Assembly (NCBI RefSeq): GCF_014650675.1
Contig: NZ_BMVK01000010.1
Location: 186,001 to 250,000, forward strand
Reading direction: 5' to 3'
Origin: Streptomyces anulatus
Lineage (GTDB): Bacteria > Actinomycetota > Actinomycetes > Streptomycetales > Streptomycetaceae
DNA length: 64,000 nt
In this document: positions 42,763 through 51,278 of the stretch, one piece after another
Numbering within the stretch: the stretch's first letter is position 1
How the letters are laid out: each line of letters starts with the position of its first letter
Notes under the pieces: generated by a model
What the model was told of the DNA's origin: nothing
Database searches by the model: none
The model's input: the letters and a program-made list of their open reading frames with translations, nothing else
Translations under genes and position numbers: made by a program

Positions 42763-44453
42763 CCCGCGCCGCCTACGCCTCGCTCTACGGCCCCACCACC
42801 GGGGACCGGATCCGCCTCGCCGACACCGATCTCTGGATCGAGGTCGAGGAGGACCGCTGCTTCGGCGGCGACGAAGCCGTCTTCGGGGGCGGCAAGTCCA
42901 TCCGCGAGTCGATGGCCCAGGCCACCGCGTCCCGTGCCGAGGGCGCACCCGACCTGGTCATCACCAACGCGGTCGTCCTGGACCACTGGGGCGTCGTCAA
43001 GACCGACATCGGCGTCCGCGACGGGCGGATCGTCGCCCTCGGCCGTTCCGGCAACCCCGACATCAGCGACGGCGTGCACCCGGATCTGGTGATCGGCCCC
43101 GGCACCGACGTGATCTCCGGCGAGGGCCGCATCCTCACGGCCGGAGCCGTCGACACCCATGTCCACTTCCTGATGCCGGAGACCCTCCACGAGGCGCTCG
43201 CCACCGGCACCACCACCGTCATCGGCGGCGGCACCGGCGCCACCGAGGGCTCCAAGGCCACCACCGTCACACCCGGCGCGTGGAATCTCGCCATGATGCA
43301 CCGGTCCCTGGACCGCGTCCCGCTCAACGTCATGCTGTTCGGCAAGGGTTCCACGGTGGGCGAGGAAGCCCTGCGCGAGGCGGCCCTCAGCGGCGCCGGC
43401 GGCTACAAGGTCCACGAGGACTGGGGCGCCACCCCGGCCGCGATCGACGCCGCGCTGCGGGCGGCCGACGCCTACGGCCTCCAGGTGGCGCTGCACGCGG
43501 ACAGCCTCAACGAGGTCGGCTACGTCGAAGGCACCCTCGACGCCATCGCCGGACGCGGTATCCACGTCTTCCACGCGGAGGGCGCGGGCGGCGGCCACGC
43601 TCCCGACATCATCACCGTGGCCTCCCACCCGAACATCCTCCCGGCGTCCACCAACCCGACGCTCCCGCACACCGTCAACACGGTCGCCGAGCACCTCGAC
43701 ATGCTGATGGTGTGCCACCACCTCAACCCCCGGGTCCCCGAGGACCTCGCGTTCGCCGAGTCCCGGATCCGGGCCACCACCATCGCCGCCGAGGACGTGC
43801 TGCACGACATCGGCGCACTCTCCATCACCTCCTCCGACGCCCAGGCGATGGGCCGCATCGGCGAGGTCGTCTGCCGCACCTGGCAGGTCGCCCACGTCAT
43901 GAAGCAGCGCTTCGGCGACCGAGGCAGCGAACTGCCCGCCGACAACGAGCGGGCGCGCCGCTATGTCGCCAAGTACACGATCTGCCCGGCCGTCGCCCAC
44001 GGCATCGACCACGTCGTCGGCTCCGTGGAGCCCGGCAAACTCGCCGACCTGGTGCTCTGGGACCCCGCCTTCTTCGGGATCAGGCCCGCCGCCGTCATCA
44101 AGGGCGGCATGGCCGTGTACGCGCCGCTCGGCGACGCGGGCGCGGCGATCCCCACCACCCAGCCGGTCCTGATGCGCGCCACCTCCGCCGCCGAGGCCGC
44201 GCCGCACCTGTCGGTCAGCTTCGTCTCCCCGATGGCGCTGGCCGACGGACTGGCCGAACGGCTCGGCCTGGTCCGGGAGCTGGTCGCCGTACGGCCCACC
44301 AGGCACCTCACCAAGGCGGACCTGCCGAACAACACGGCGCTCCCGGCCATCGACGTGGACCCGGAGACCTTCGCCATCCGCATCGACGGGGAGCTCGTCG
44401 AGCCCGCCCCCGCCACCGAACTGCCGCTGGCCCAGCGGTACAGCATGTTCTGA
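42750..44453 (+). CDS. ureC: Urease catalytic subunit alpha
   Basis: A 567-residue catalytic subunit of standard length. Nickel ligands and catalytic residues are intact: His137 and His139 (THVHF), carbamylated Lys220 (GGYKVHEDWG), and Cys322-His323 (MVCHHL) in the mobile flap. It binds two nickel ions and hydrolyses urea in the cytoplasm. It starts inside the end of ureB, and its TGA overlaps ureF by one base. Confidence 0.97.
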   Translation: MAQLTRAAYASLYGPTTGDRIRLADTDLWIEVEEDRCFGGDEAVFGGGKSIRESMAQATASRAEGAPDLVITNAVVLDHWGVVKTDIGVRDGRIVALGRSGNPDISDGVHPDLVIGPGTDVISGEGRILTAGAVDTHVHFLMPETLHEALATGTTTVIGGGTGATEGSKATTVTPGAWNLAMMHRSLDRVPLNVMLFGKGSTVGEEALREAALSGAGGYKVHEDWGATPAAIDAALRAADAYGLQVALHADSLNEVGYVEGTLDAIAGRGIHVFHAEGAGGGHAPDIITVASHPNILPASTNPTLPHTVNTVAEHLDMLMVCHHLNPRVPEDLAFAESRIRATTIAAEDVLHDIGALSITSSDAQAMGRIGEVVCRTWQVAHVMKQRFGDRGSELPADNERARRYVAKYTICPAVAHGIDHVVGSVEPGKLADLVLWDPAFFGIRPAAVIKGGMAVYAPLGDAGAAIPTTQPVLMRATSAAEAAPHLSVSFVSPMALADGLAERLGLVRELVAVRPTRHLTKADLPNNTALPAIDVDPETFAIRIDGELVEPAPATELPLAQRYSMF

Positions 44454-45118
44454 TGGCGCTGCTCGCCCCCTACCTCCTCGCCGACGGGCGGCTCCCGGTC
44501 GGCGCCCACACCTACAGCGCGGGCCTCGAACCGGCCGTCGCGGCGGGCCTCACGCGCGCGGAGATCCCCGCGCTGCTGAGGGCCCGCCTGCACACCGGCG
44601 TCGTCACCGAAGCGGCCGCCGCCGTACTCGCCCTGCGGGCGGCCCTGCGCGATCCGGTGGACTACGCGCCCGTGCAGGAGGCGCTCGCCGCCCGGACGCC
44701 GACGGCGCCGCTGCGCGAGGCGTCCGCCGCACTGGGCCGGGGCGTGCACCGCCTCGCCCGCCGACTGGCCCCCGGCCATCCCGCGGTCACCGCCCTGACA
44801 CGGCTCCACCCACGGCCCCTGCGGCCGGTCACCCTCGGGGCGCTCGGGGCCGTCCTGGGGGTGGGGGAGGAGGCGCTGGCCCACGGCGTCGTCTACGACG
44901 AACTGCAGACCATCGCCTCCGCCGCGCTCAAGCTGCTGCCCGGCGACCCCCTCGACTCCGTCGCGTGGATCATCGCCGCCGAGGCGGACGCCGCGAGAAC
45001 CGTCGCCGAGGCACTGGCCGTGCGCACCCCCACCGAACTCCCCGCCCGTACACCACCGCTCACCGAGCAGTGGGCACTCGAACACGACCGACGCGAACGG
45101 AGACTCTTCCTTGCCTGA
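44453..45118 (+). CDS. ureF: Urease accessory protein UreF
   Basis: A 221-residue helical accessory protein. It begins LLAPYLLADGRLPVGAHTYSAGLEPA and contains LRPVTLGALGAVLGV. UreF with UreD and UreG forms the chaperone that delivers nickel and carbon dioxide to the apo-enzyme. Start overlaps the ureC stop (TGATG). Its end overlaps the ureG TTG start by eight bases. Confidence 0.93.
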   Translation: MALLAPYLLADGRLPVGAHTYSAGLEPAVAAGLTRAEIPALLRARLHTGVVTEAAAAVLALRAALRDPVDYAPVQEALAARTPTAPLREASAALGRGVHRLARRLAPGHPAVTALTRLHPRPLRPVTLGALGAVLGVGEEALAHGVVYDELQTIASAALKLLPGDPLDSVAWIIAAEADAARTVAEALAVRTPTELPARTPPLTEQWALEHDRRERRLFLA

Positions 45119-45863
45119 CAACGCATCCGCCCAGCAGTCCGGACAGCCCGCCCAGGGCCCCAACGAGCACTACCACCAGCCGCTCAACCAGCCGCGCGCC
45201 CTGCGCATCGGCGTCGCCGGCCCCGTCGGCACCGGCAAGAGCTCCATCCTCGCCACCCTCTGCCGCGAGCTGGCCGACGAGCTCTCCATGGCCGTCGTCA
45301 CCAACGACATCTACACCGACGAGGACGCCCGCTTCCTCCGCTCGGCCGGCGTCCTGCCCACCGAGCGCATCCGCGCCGTCGAGACCGGCGCCTGCCCGCA
45401 CACCGCGATCCGCGACGACGTGAGCGCCAACCTCGACGCGGTCGAGGACCTGGAGGAGGCCTACGGGCCGCTGGACCTGGTGCTCATCGAAAGCGGGGGC
45501 GACAACCTCACCGCCACGTTCAGCCCCGCGCTCGCCGACGCCCAGCTCTTCAGCATCGACGTCGCGGGCGGCGGGGACGTCGCCCGCAAGGGCGGCCCGG
45601 GCATCACCGGCGCGGACCTCCTGGTCATCAACAAGACCGACCTGGCCCCGCACGTGGAGGTCGACGTGGCCGCGATGGTCGCCGACGCGGAACGGGCCCG
45701 CGACGGTCTGCCCGTCCTCGCGCTGTCCAAGCACGACCCGGAGTCGATCGCCCGGCTGGCCGACTGGGTGCGCGCCGTGCTGGTACGCCACCGCTCCGGC
45801 ACCCATGTGCCGACCGACCCCGGCCCGATGGCGCCCCACAGCCACAGCCACGACGGCTCGTGA
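45111..45863 (+). CDS. ureG: Urease accessory GTPase UreG
   Basis: A 250-residue SIMIBI GTPase: P-loop GPVGTGKSS (about 33-41), VTNDIYTDEDARFL, the CPH metal motif in ETGACPHTAIRDD, LIESGGDNL, and NKTDLA. It hydrolyses GTP and hands over nickel. Short His patches frame the protein (HYHQ in the N-terminal tail; APHSHSHDGS at the C-terminus). The frame begins with TTG at 45111 inside ureF; no ATG/GTG precedes the core. No ureE is present, and the terminal histidines may substitute as a nickel store (inference). Confidence 0.95.
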   Translation: MPDNASAQQSGQPAQGPNEHYHQPLNQPRALRIGVAGPVGTGKSSILATLCRELADELSMAVVTNDIYTDEDARFLRSAGVLPTERIRAVETGACPHTAIRDDVSANLDAVEDLEEAYGPLDLVLIESGGDNLTATFSPALADAQLFSIDVAGGGDVARKGGPGITGADLLVINKTDLAPHVEVDVAAMVADAERARDGLPVLALSKHDPESIARLADWVRAVLVRHRSGTHVPTDPGPMAPHSHSHDGS

Positions 45864-46633
45864 CCGGCCCGCCCGCGCCCGCCGCCGGTCCGGCCGAGCC
45901 CGACGACCCCACGGTCGTCGCGGTCGAGCGTGACGCCTCCGGTCGGCACCTCGCCCGCGAGCTGTCTCCCGGGGCGTTCCTCGCCCCCCGCCCCCTGCTG
46001 CCCTGCGCGGACCGCCTGCGGATCGCCCTCGTCGGCACCCGGGCGGGACTGCTGGCCGGCGACGATCTGCGGCTGCACGTCTCGGTCGGCCCGGGGGCCC
46101 GGCTGGAACTGGTCGAACCCTCCGGCCTGGTGGCGTACGACCACCGGGGAGGCAGATCGGCGTGGCGCGCCAGGGTCGACATCGCGGCAGGAGGCCGACT
46201 GGACTGGGACGGGAAGCCGTTCGTGGTCGCGCACGGGGCACGGGTCGACCGGACGATGGAGGTGACGCTCGCGCCCGGCGCCCGGATGCTGTGGCGCGAC
46301 ACCCTCGTCCTGGGCCGCTCCGGTGAGCGCGGCGGCAGCGTCCGGGCCAGGACCCGGGCCGTGTACGACGGCCGGGAACTGCTGGTCGAGGACCTCGACC
46401 TGACCGACCCGGACCTGCGCGAACTGCCCGGCATCCTCGGCCCGAACCGGATCATCGGCTCCGTGACCGCCCTCGGCGCCCGCCCGCCAGGGCCGCCCCA
46501 CCCCTACCGGACGGACCTCGCGGGCCCCGGGGCCCAGGTCCGGCTGCTGGACACCGAGGCGCCGGCGATGGAAGCGGAGCTGACGGCGCTGCACGAGCAC
46601 TGGCGGACCGAGAACGAGAACGAGAACGAATGA
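45860..46633 (+). CDS. ureD: Urease accessory protein UreD (UreH)
   Basis: A 257-residue accessory scaffold: LAPRPLLPCADRLRIALV, GPGARLELVEPSGLVAY and LDWDGKPFVVAHGA. UreD binds apo-urease and forms the nickel tunnel with UreF. GTG start at 45860 overlaps the ureG stop. It ends in an odd acidic tandem tail, ENENENE, from a repeated GAGAAC hexamer that may be slippage-prone. Its stop is six bases from the convergent secreted-protein gene. Confidence 0.92.
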   Translation: MTGPPAPAAGPAEPDDPTVVAVERDASGRHLARELSPGAFLAPRPLLPCADRLRIALVGTRAGLLAGDDLRLHVSVGPGARLELVEPSGLVAYDHRGGRSAWRARVDIAAGGRLDWDGKPFVVAHGARVDRTMEVTLAPGARMLWRDTLVLGRSGERGGSVRARTRAVYDGRELLVEDLDLTDPDLRELPGILGPNRIIGSVTALGARPPGPPHPYRTDLAGPGAQVRLLDTEAPAMEAELTALHEHWRTENENENE

Positions 46634-46639
46634 CGCTCG

Positions 46640-47818
46640 TCAGGGGCGCCCCAGCACCGTGAAGGGGTTGGGTACCGCCCCCGTCCAGCGGTGCAGCACC
46701 GCGCGTCCGGTCTGCAGCGTGGTTCCTCCGGAGTCGACCGTCCCCGCCTCGGCCACGTAGTAGCGGCCGTCGTCGAGCGAGACCAGACCGTACTGGCCGC
46801 CCGACTGGTACCCGTACACACCGGACGGCTCGTGGTGCAGCCCGCGCGGGAGGAGGGAGAGGATCCGGCCGGACTCGGGGCGCGGCTGCCCCTTCACCTC
46901 TCCCCGGCGGGCGGGCTCCGACCCGTCCACCACGTACAGCGAGTAGTTGGGGAAGGCCGTCTTCCTGCCCTTGTACACGGCCATCAGCCAGTTCCCGCTG
47001 TGCCGGTCGTACTCCAGGTTCTGGACGCCGTACGTGGTGTTGCCGGTGTAGGCGAAGAACTTGCCGTCGGGGGAGGCGGGGCCGCTCGTGTGATGAGCGC
47101 CCTCGACGAGCGGCCTCTCGTACCTTCGCCAGTCGCGCACGTCGTACTGGAGCAGCACCTGATGGTCGTTGTCGGTGCGGGCGGTGTTGGAGTAGACGCC
47201 GTACGCGACGGTGAGCCGGCCGCCTCCCCGGCGGTCCAGGTCGGGGCCGAACGCGATGCCGTCGATGCCGCTGCAGCCGTAGCGGTGGTCGGGGGTGTCG
47301 CCGGTGTTGCCGTCGAAGACCCCGTCGCCGTTCATATCGGCGGTGTAGTCCCGTACGACCTCCCGGAGATGGACGGTGGAGACCACATCGGTGGTCCGGG
47401 CGTCCATGTTCATCCGGGTGATGCGGGCCCCGTCGAAGATCGCGACGTAGAACGCCTCGGCGGCCTTGTACTCCAGGGAGCCGTACACCCGGCCGTCGGC
47501 GGTGTTGAAGTCCAGATCGCCCAGGTGCCCGGTGAAGCCGGTGACCGAGCCGATCGGTCTGCCCGACAGGTCGGTCTTCACGAGCAGATCGGTGAAGGAG
47601 AAGTACATGTGGCCCTTGCGGCGGTCGACGGCCGTGCCCTGGAGGTGCCCGGACGACCAGGCCCCGCCGTCGACGGACGAGGGCAGCGAGGGAGACGGCG
47701 ACGGCGACGGCGACGGGGTACGGGCATGGGCCGCGCCACCGCCCACTGCCAGGAGGGCCGACGCGAGAATCGTGGACAGGAACAGGGCGGCGAGGTGCGC
47801 GGGTGCTCGGCTTCGCAT
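46640..47818 (-). CDS. Secreted beta-propeller-like protein, unknown function
   Basis: About 392 residues starting at the ATG at 47818. Signal peptide (LAALFLSTILASALLAVGGGAAHA) then a Pro/Ser repeat linker (TPSPSPSPSPSL), then a domain with successive blade-like repeats (GTAVDRRKGHMYFSF, GDLDFNTADGRVYGS, DGKFFAYTGNTTYGVQNLEYD, GLVSLDDGRYYVAEAGT) ending in a tryptophan motif RAVLHRWTGAVP. A DMNGDGVFDGNTGD segment looks like a calcium-binding (EF-hand/dockerin-like) loop. I recognise no enzyme family; sugar or ligand binding next to the ABC importer is inference. The ABC permease gene ends 41 bases upstream on the same strand, so it may be the tail of that operon. Confidence 0.75.
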   Translation of the reverse strand: MRSRAPAHLAALFLSTILASALLAVGGGAAHARTPSPSPSPSPSLPSSVDGGAWSSGHLQGTAVDRRKGHMYFSFTDLLVKTDLSGRPIGSVTGFTGHLGDLDFNTADGRVYGSLEYKAAEAFYVAIFDGARITRMNMDARTTDVVSTVHLREVVRDYTADMNGDGVFDGNTGDTPDHRYGCSGIDGIAFGPDLDRRGGGRLTVAYGVYSNTARTDNDHQVLLQYDVRDWRRYERPLVEGAHHTSGPASPDGKFFAYTGNTTYGVQNLEYDRHSGNWLMAVYKGRKTAFPNYSLYVVDGSEPARRGEVKGQPRPESGRILSLLPRGLHHEPSGVYGYQSGGQYGLVSLDDGRYYVAEAGTVDSGGTTLQTGRAVLHRWTGAVPNPFTVLGRP

Positions 47819-47858
47819 GGTTCCTCCGAGATCGTGGTCCTCAAGAATCGGCGGTGCC

Positions 47859-49115
47859 TCAGGCCCTGCCGTGGGAGACCCGCGAACGCCGGGCCACGGC
47901 ATCCAACGACACCGCCAGCAGCAGCACCCCGCCGGTCACCATGAAGCGGTACGCGGAGTCCAGGTTCAGCAACGTGAGCCCACTGGAGATGGACTGGATC
48001 ACGAGAACGCCGAGCAGCGCGGCGAACGCGGTGCCCCGGCCGCCGAACAGACTGGTGCCGCCGATGACGGCCGCCGCGATGGCGTTGAGGTTGACGTCAC
48101 CGCCGCCGCTGCTCTGGTTGGCCGCCGCCAGCCGCGAGGCGGAGAGGACTCCGCCGACACAGGCGAGCGTCGCGCACAGCACGAACGCGGTGGTGAGGAC
48201 GGCCTTCACGTTCACGCCCGCACGCCGGGCGGCCTCCATGTTGCCGCCGACCGCGTACATCGACTTGCCGAACGAGGTGCGGGACAGGACATAGTGCAGT
48301 GCCAGCACCAGGGCCAGGAAGAACACGAACATCCAGCCCACCCCCCGGTCCCGGTTGAGATACCAGACCGCCGCACCGAGTCCGGCCAGCAGCGCCAGGC
48401 TCCGCCCGGCGAGCAGACGCCGGGAGGGGGCCGTGAGACCCGCCCGGCGGCGCTCCGCCGCCCGGGCGGCACCGGTCGCGTACAGCACCGCCGCGCCCGC
48501 GACGACCAGCGCGTACGCCAACCAGGGCGGCAGGAACTGGAGTTGGGCGAAGGCCACCAGACCCGAGTCGAAGGGCAGGTTGATCGAGCCCTTGGGTCCG
48601 AGTATCCATAGCTGCACGCCGAGGAAACCGAGGAGTCCGCCGAGGGTGATGACGAAGCTGGGCACCCCGATCCGGTTGTGGACCTGGGCGTAGAACCAGC
48701 CGATCAGACCCGCGAGGGCCAGCGGGACGACGACGGCGAGCCAGGCCGGCAGACCCCGGTCCACGAAGAGGACGGCCAGCACGGCAGCGCCGAGACCGCT
48801 GATCGAACCGACCGACAGATCGATCTGGCCGACGAGGAGGACGCAGACGACTCCCAGGGCGATGATGCCGACCGGCACGCTTTCGAGGGCGAGGTTCGTG
48901 AGGTTCGCGCTCGACAGGAAGATGGGGTTGAGGATCTGCATCACGACCCAGATCACGACCAGCCCGGCGAGGACGGGCAGCAGGCCGAGGTCGCCGCCGC
49001 GCAGCCGGTCGGACACCGCCCGCCGACGGTCGCGCGCACCGGTGGACCGGGGCGCCGGATCGAGGGGCCCGCCCCGGGAGAGCTCCGGGCCCGTGACAGC
49101 GGCCGGTTCCGTCAT
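47859..49115 (-). CDS. Sugar ABC importer permease (RbsC/XylH type)
   Basis: A 418-residue permease with about ten membrane segments, a cytoplasmic N-tail of about 45 residues and CUT2-type motifs: LESVPVGIIALGVVCVLLVGQIDLSVGSI, YAVGGNMEAARRAGVN (ATPase-contact loop) and NAIAAAVIGGTSLFGGRGT. These mark CUT2 permeases for pentoses, hexoses, AI-2 or sugar alcohols. An inserted cytoplasmic segment of about 35 residues (AARAAERRRAGLTAPSRRL) resembles XylH. Its ATG overlaps the ATPase stop (ATGA). Confidence 0.93.
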   Translation of the reverse strand: MTEPAAVTGPELSRGGPLDPAPRSTGARDRRRAVSDRLRGGDLGLLPVLAGLVVIWVVMQILNPIFLSSANLTNLALESVPVGIIALGVVCVLLVGQIDLSVGSISGLGAAVLAVLFVDRGLPAWLAVVVPLALAGLIGWFYAQVHNRIGVPSFVITLGGLLGFLGVQLWILGPKGSINLPFDSGLVAFAQLQFLPPWLAYALVVAGAAVLYATGAARAAERRRAGLTAPSRRLLAGRSLALLAGLGAAVWYLNRDRGVGWMFVFFLALVLALHYVLSRTSFGKSMYAVGGNMEAARRAGVNVKAVLTTAFVLCATLACVGGVLSASRLAAANQSSGGGDVNLNAIAAAVIGGTSLFGGRGTAFAALLGVLVIQSISSGLTLLNLDSAYRFMVTGGVLLLAVSLDAVARRSRVSHGRA

Positions 49116-49972
49116 GATGCTTCCCCCTTGTGCGCCGCTCCGGTCCCGTGCGCCGGTTCCGTTCCGTCGTCCGTGGCCCGGTCGCGGCCGGCACGGCGGC
49201 TGACCACGTTGTCGGTGGCCCCCGTGATGGCCGCCACCAGTTCCGACGCCGTCGTGGTGGCCGCGTCGAAGACGCCGTTGTTGCGGCCGAGCCGCAGGAC
49301 GGCCACCGTGTCGGCGACGGCCCGCACGTCGGCCATGTTGTGGCTGACCATGATGACGCCCAGGCCACGCTCCCTCAGACGCTCGATCAGATTGAGGACT
49401 TCCGCCGTCTGCGCCACGCCCAGGGCGGCCGTCGGCTCGTCCAGGATGATCACCTTGGGGTCGCCCAGGAGGGTCCGCGCGATGGCCACCGTCTGGCGTT
49501 GGCCGCCGGACAGGGCCGCGACCGGGACCCGTACCGAGGGAATCTTCGCCGACAGTTCCCCGAGCAGGGCCCGGGAGCGGACCTCCATGCCTACCTCGTC
49601 CAGGCGCAGCCCCCGCAACTCGCGTCCGAGGAAGAGGTTTTCCACCACGTTCAGGTTCTCGCACAGGGCCAGGTCCTGGAACACGGTCGCGATGCCGAGC
49701 CGCTGTGCGGTGGCCGGGGAGGAGACGGAGACGGTCCCCGCGCCGAAGCCGACGGTTCCGGCGTCCGGCCGGTGCACCCCGGATAGGACTTTCACCAGGG
49801 TGGACTTCCCCGCGCCGTTGTCGCCCACCAGAGCGACGACCTGCCCCGCGGCTACGTCCAGGTCGACATCGGTGAGCGCGGCGACGGCGCCGAAGGACTT
49901 GCTGATTCCGCGCAGTGAGAGCAGCGAGCCCTCCGGACCCTCAGGAGGGGAGGGCAAGGAGTCAGCGGACAT
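49112..49972 (-). CDS. Sugar ABC importer ATP-binding protein
   Basis: A 286-residue protein with one ABC domain: Walker A GDNGAGKST, Q-loop VFQDLALCENLNVVENLFLG, signature LSGGQRQTVAIART, Walker B VIILDEPTAALG, H-loop VSHNM. CUT2 ATPases often have two fused domains (RbsA); this has one, like XylG-type half transporters of actinobacteria, so it presumably forms a dimer. The C-terminal about 40 residues are disordered and charged. Coupled to the permease gene; the binding protein gene starts 106 bases upstream. Confidence 0.94.
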   Translation of the reverse strand: MSADSLPSPPEGPEGSLLSLRGISKSFGAVAALTDVDLDVAAGQVVALVGDNGAGKSTLVKVLSGVHRPDAGTVGFGAGTVSVSSPATAQRLGIATVFQDLALCENLNVVENLFLGRELRGLRLDEVGMEVRSRALLGELSAKIPSVRVPVAALSGGQRQTVAIARTLLGDPKVIILDEPTAALGVAQTAEVLNLIERLRERGLGVIMVSHNMADVRAVADTVAVLRLGRNNGVFDAATTTASELVAAITGATDNVVSRRAGRDRATDDGTEPAHGTGAAHKGEAS

Positions 49973-50078
49973 GGACCGACCTTCCGAGGCGGGCGGGCGG
50001 GGGAGTGGTGGCCCCGGCGGGGCGGGAAGGCGTCCCGCCCCGCCCCGGGCAGCCGTGGGCGCCGAGGCCGTCCGGTGA

Positions 50079-51158
50079 CTACGTCAGACCCGCTTCGGCG
50101 CAGGCGGCGGCGTACCTCGCCGTGCACACCTCGGCGGTCTTCAGCGGCTTTCCGTCGCCCACCAGAACCTCCGCGATGTTCTCCCGGGTGACCACGGTGG
50201 GGGTGAAGAGCTCCGAGGGGGTGCCGAAGAGCGTGGTGTCGCCCCGGGGCTTCTTTCCCTCGGCGAAGGCGTACGCCGCGGTGGCCGCGGCTTCCGCGAC
50301 GGTCTTGATGGGCTTGGAGATGGTGTTGTACTGGTCGCCCTTGACGATCCGCTGGGCGGCGGCGAGTTCGGCGTCGTTCCCGGTCACCGGCGGCACCCTC
50401 GCTCCGGCCGCCTTGAACGCGGCGATGGAACCGCCGCCCGTGCCGTCGTTGGCGGCCACCACTCCGGCGATCTTCCCCGGGAACTTGCTGATCTGGCCGC
50501 TGACCCAGCTCTGGGCCTTGCCCGGTTCCCAGGCAGGGGTGTCGTACTCGGCGAGGAGATCGAATCCGCTGGAGTCGACCGCGCTGTGTATGCCCTTCTT
50601 GATCAGGCCTGCCGCCGCGTCGGTCGGCGATCCGTTGACCTGGAGGAGACCGCCCTCGGCCGAGGTGGCCCTGAGGTGCTCCACCAGGGACGTGCCGATC
50701 ATGGAGCCGATCTTCTCGTTGTCGAAGGAGACGTAGTAGTCGGCCTTGACCGCCGGGATCGGCCGGTCGTACGCGATGACGGGGACCCCTCGCCCCTGTG
50801 CCGTACGGACGGTGCTGGCCGCCGCGGCGGAGTCCACCGGATCGATCACGATGACGTCGGCGCCCTGCGCGAGAGCGGAGTCGGCCTGCTGCTGTTGCTT
50901 CGCCGCATCGCCGCCCGCGTTCTGGTACAGGACCTCGCAACCACCGCAGAGATCCTTCACCTTGGCCTTGAAGAGGGGAGCGTCGTACAGCTCGTACCGG
51001 GTGGAGGCGATATCGGGCATCAGGAATGCGATCTTCGCGTTCTGCGGTGACCTGCCGTCCGTGCCGTTCGGCGCTTTCGTCGAACAAGCGGCGGCGGAGA
51101 CGATCACCGTCATCACGGACAAGGCAGCGGCGAACGATCTGACAGAGCGTTGCTTCAC
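50079..51158 (-). CDS. Sugar-binding lipoprotein of the CUT2 ABC importer
   Basis: A 359-residue periplasmic-binding-type lipoprotein. Lipobox VIVSAAACS with cysteine near residue 25, then a two-lobed fold: IAFLMPDIASTRYELYDAP, NAGGDAAKQQQQADSALAQGADVIVIDPVD, VPVIAYDRPI (ligand-facing Asp/Arg) and AANDGTGGGSIAAFKA. It resembles XylF-type xylose binders. It is first gene of its transcript, with the TTAACA half-site about 40-50 bases upstream. Confidence 0.92.
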   Translation of the reverse strand: MKQRSVRSFAAALSVMTVIVSAAACSTKAPNGTDGRSPQNAKIAFLMPDIASTRYELYDAPLFKAKVKDLCGGCEVLYQNAGGDAAKQQQQADSALAQGADVIVIDPVDSAAAASTVRTAQGRGVPVIAYDRPIPAVKADYYVSFDNEKIGSMIGTSLVEHLRATSAEGGLLQVNGSPTDAAAGLIKKGIHSAVDSSGFDLLAEYDTPAWEPGKAQSWVSGQISKFPGKIAGVVAANDGTGGGSIAAFKAAGARVPPVTGNDAELAAAQRIVKGDQYNTISKPIKTVAEAAATAAYAFAEGKKPRGDTTLFGTPSELFTPTVVTRENIAEVLVGDGKPLKTAEVCTARYAAACAEAGLT

Positions 51159-51197
51159 TGGAATCTCCCGGTCTTCAGGCGGAGAGCCTCCTTCGCG

Positions 51198-51221
51198 TCA
51201 AATTAACAGCGCAGATGTTAG
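51198..51221. promoter_or_regulatory. Candidate DeoR operator before the sugar ABC operon
   Basis: TCAAATTAACAGC (51198-51210) followed by ATGTTAG (51215-51221). The AAATTAACA core also occurs in sites at 53994-54009 and, reversed, at 55590-55603. It lies 40 bases upstream of the sugar-binding protein start. Confidence 0.6.
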
Positions 51222-51278
51222 TAGTGTCAATGGGCATGTCATAAATAACAGGACGGCGGGCCGTTCAGAGGCGTCCGG

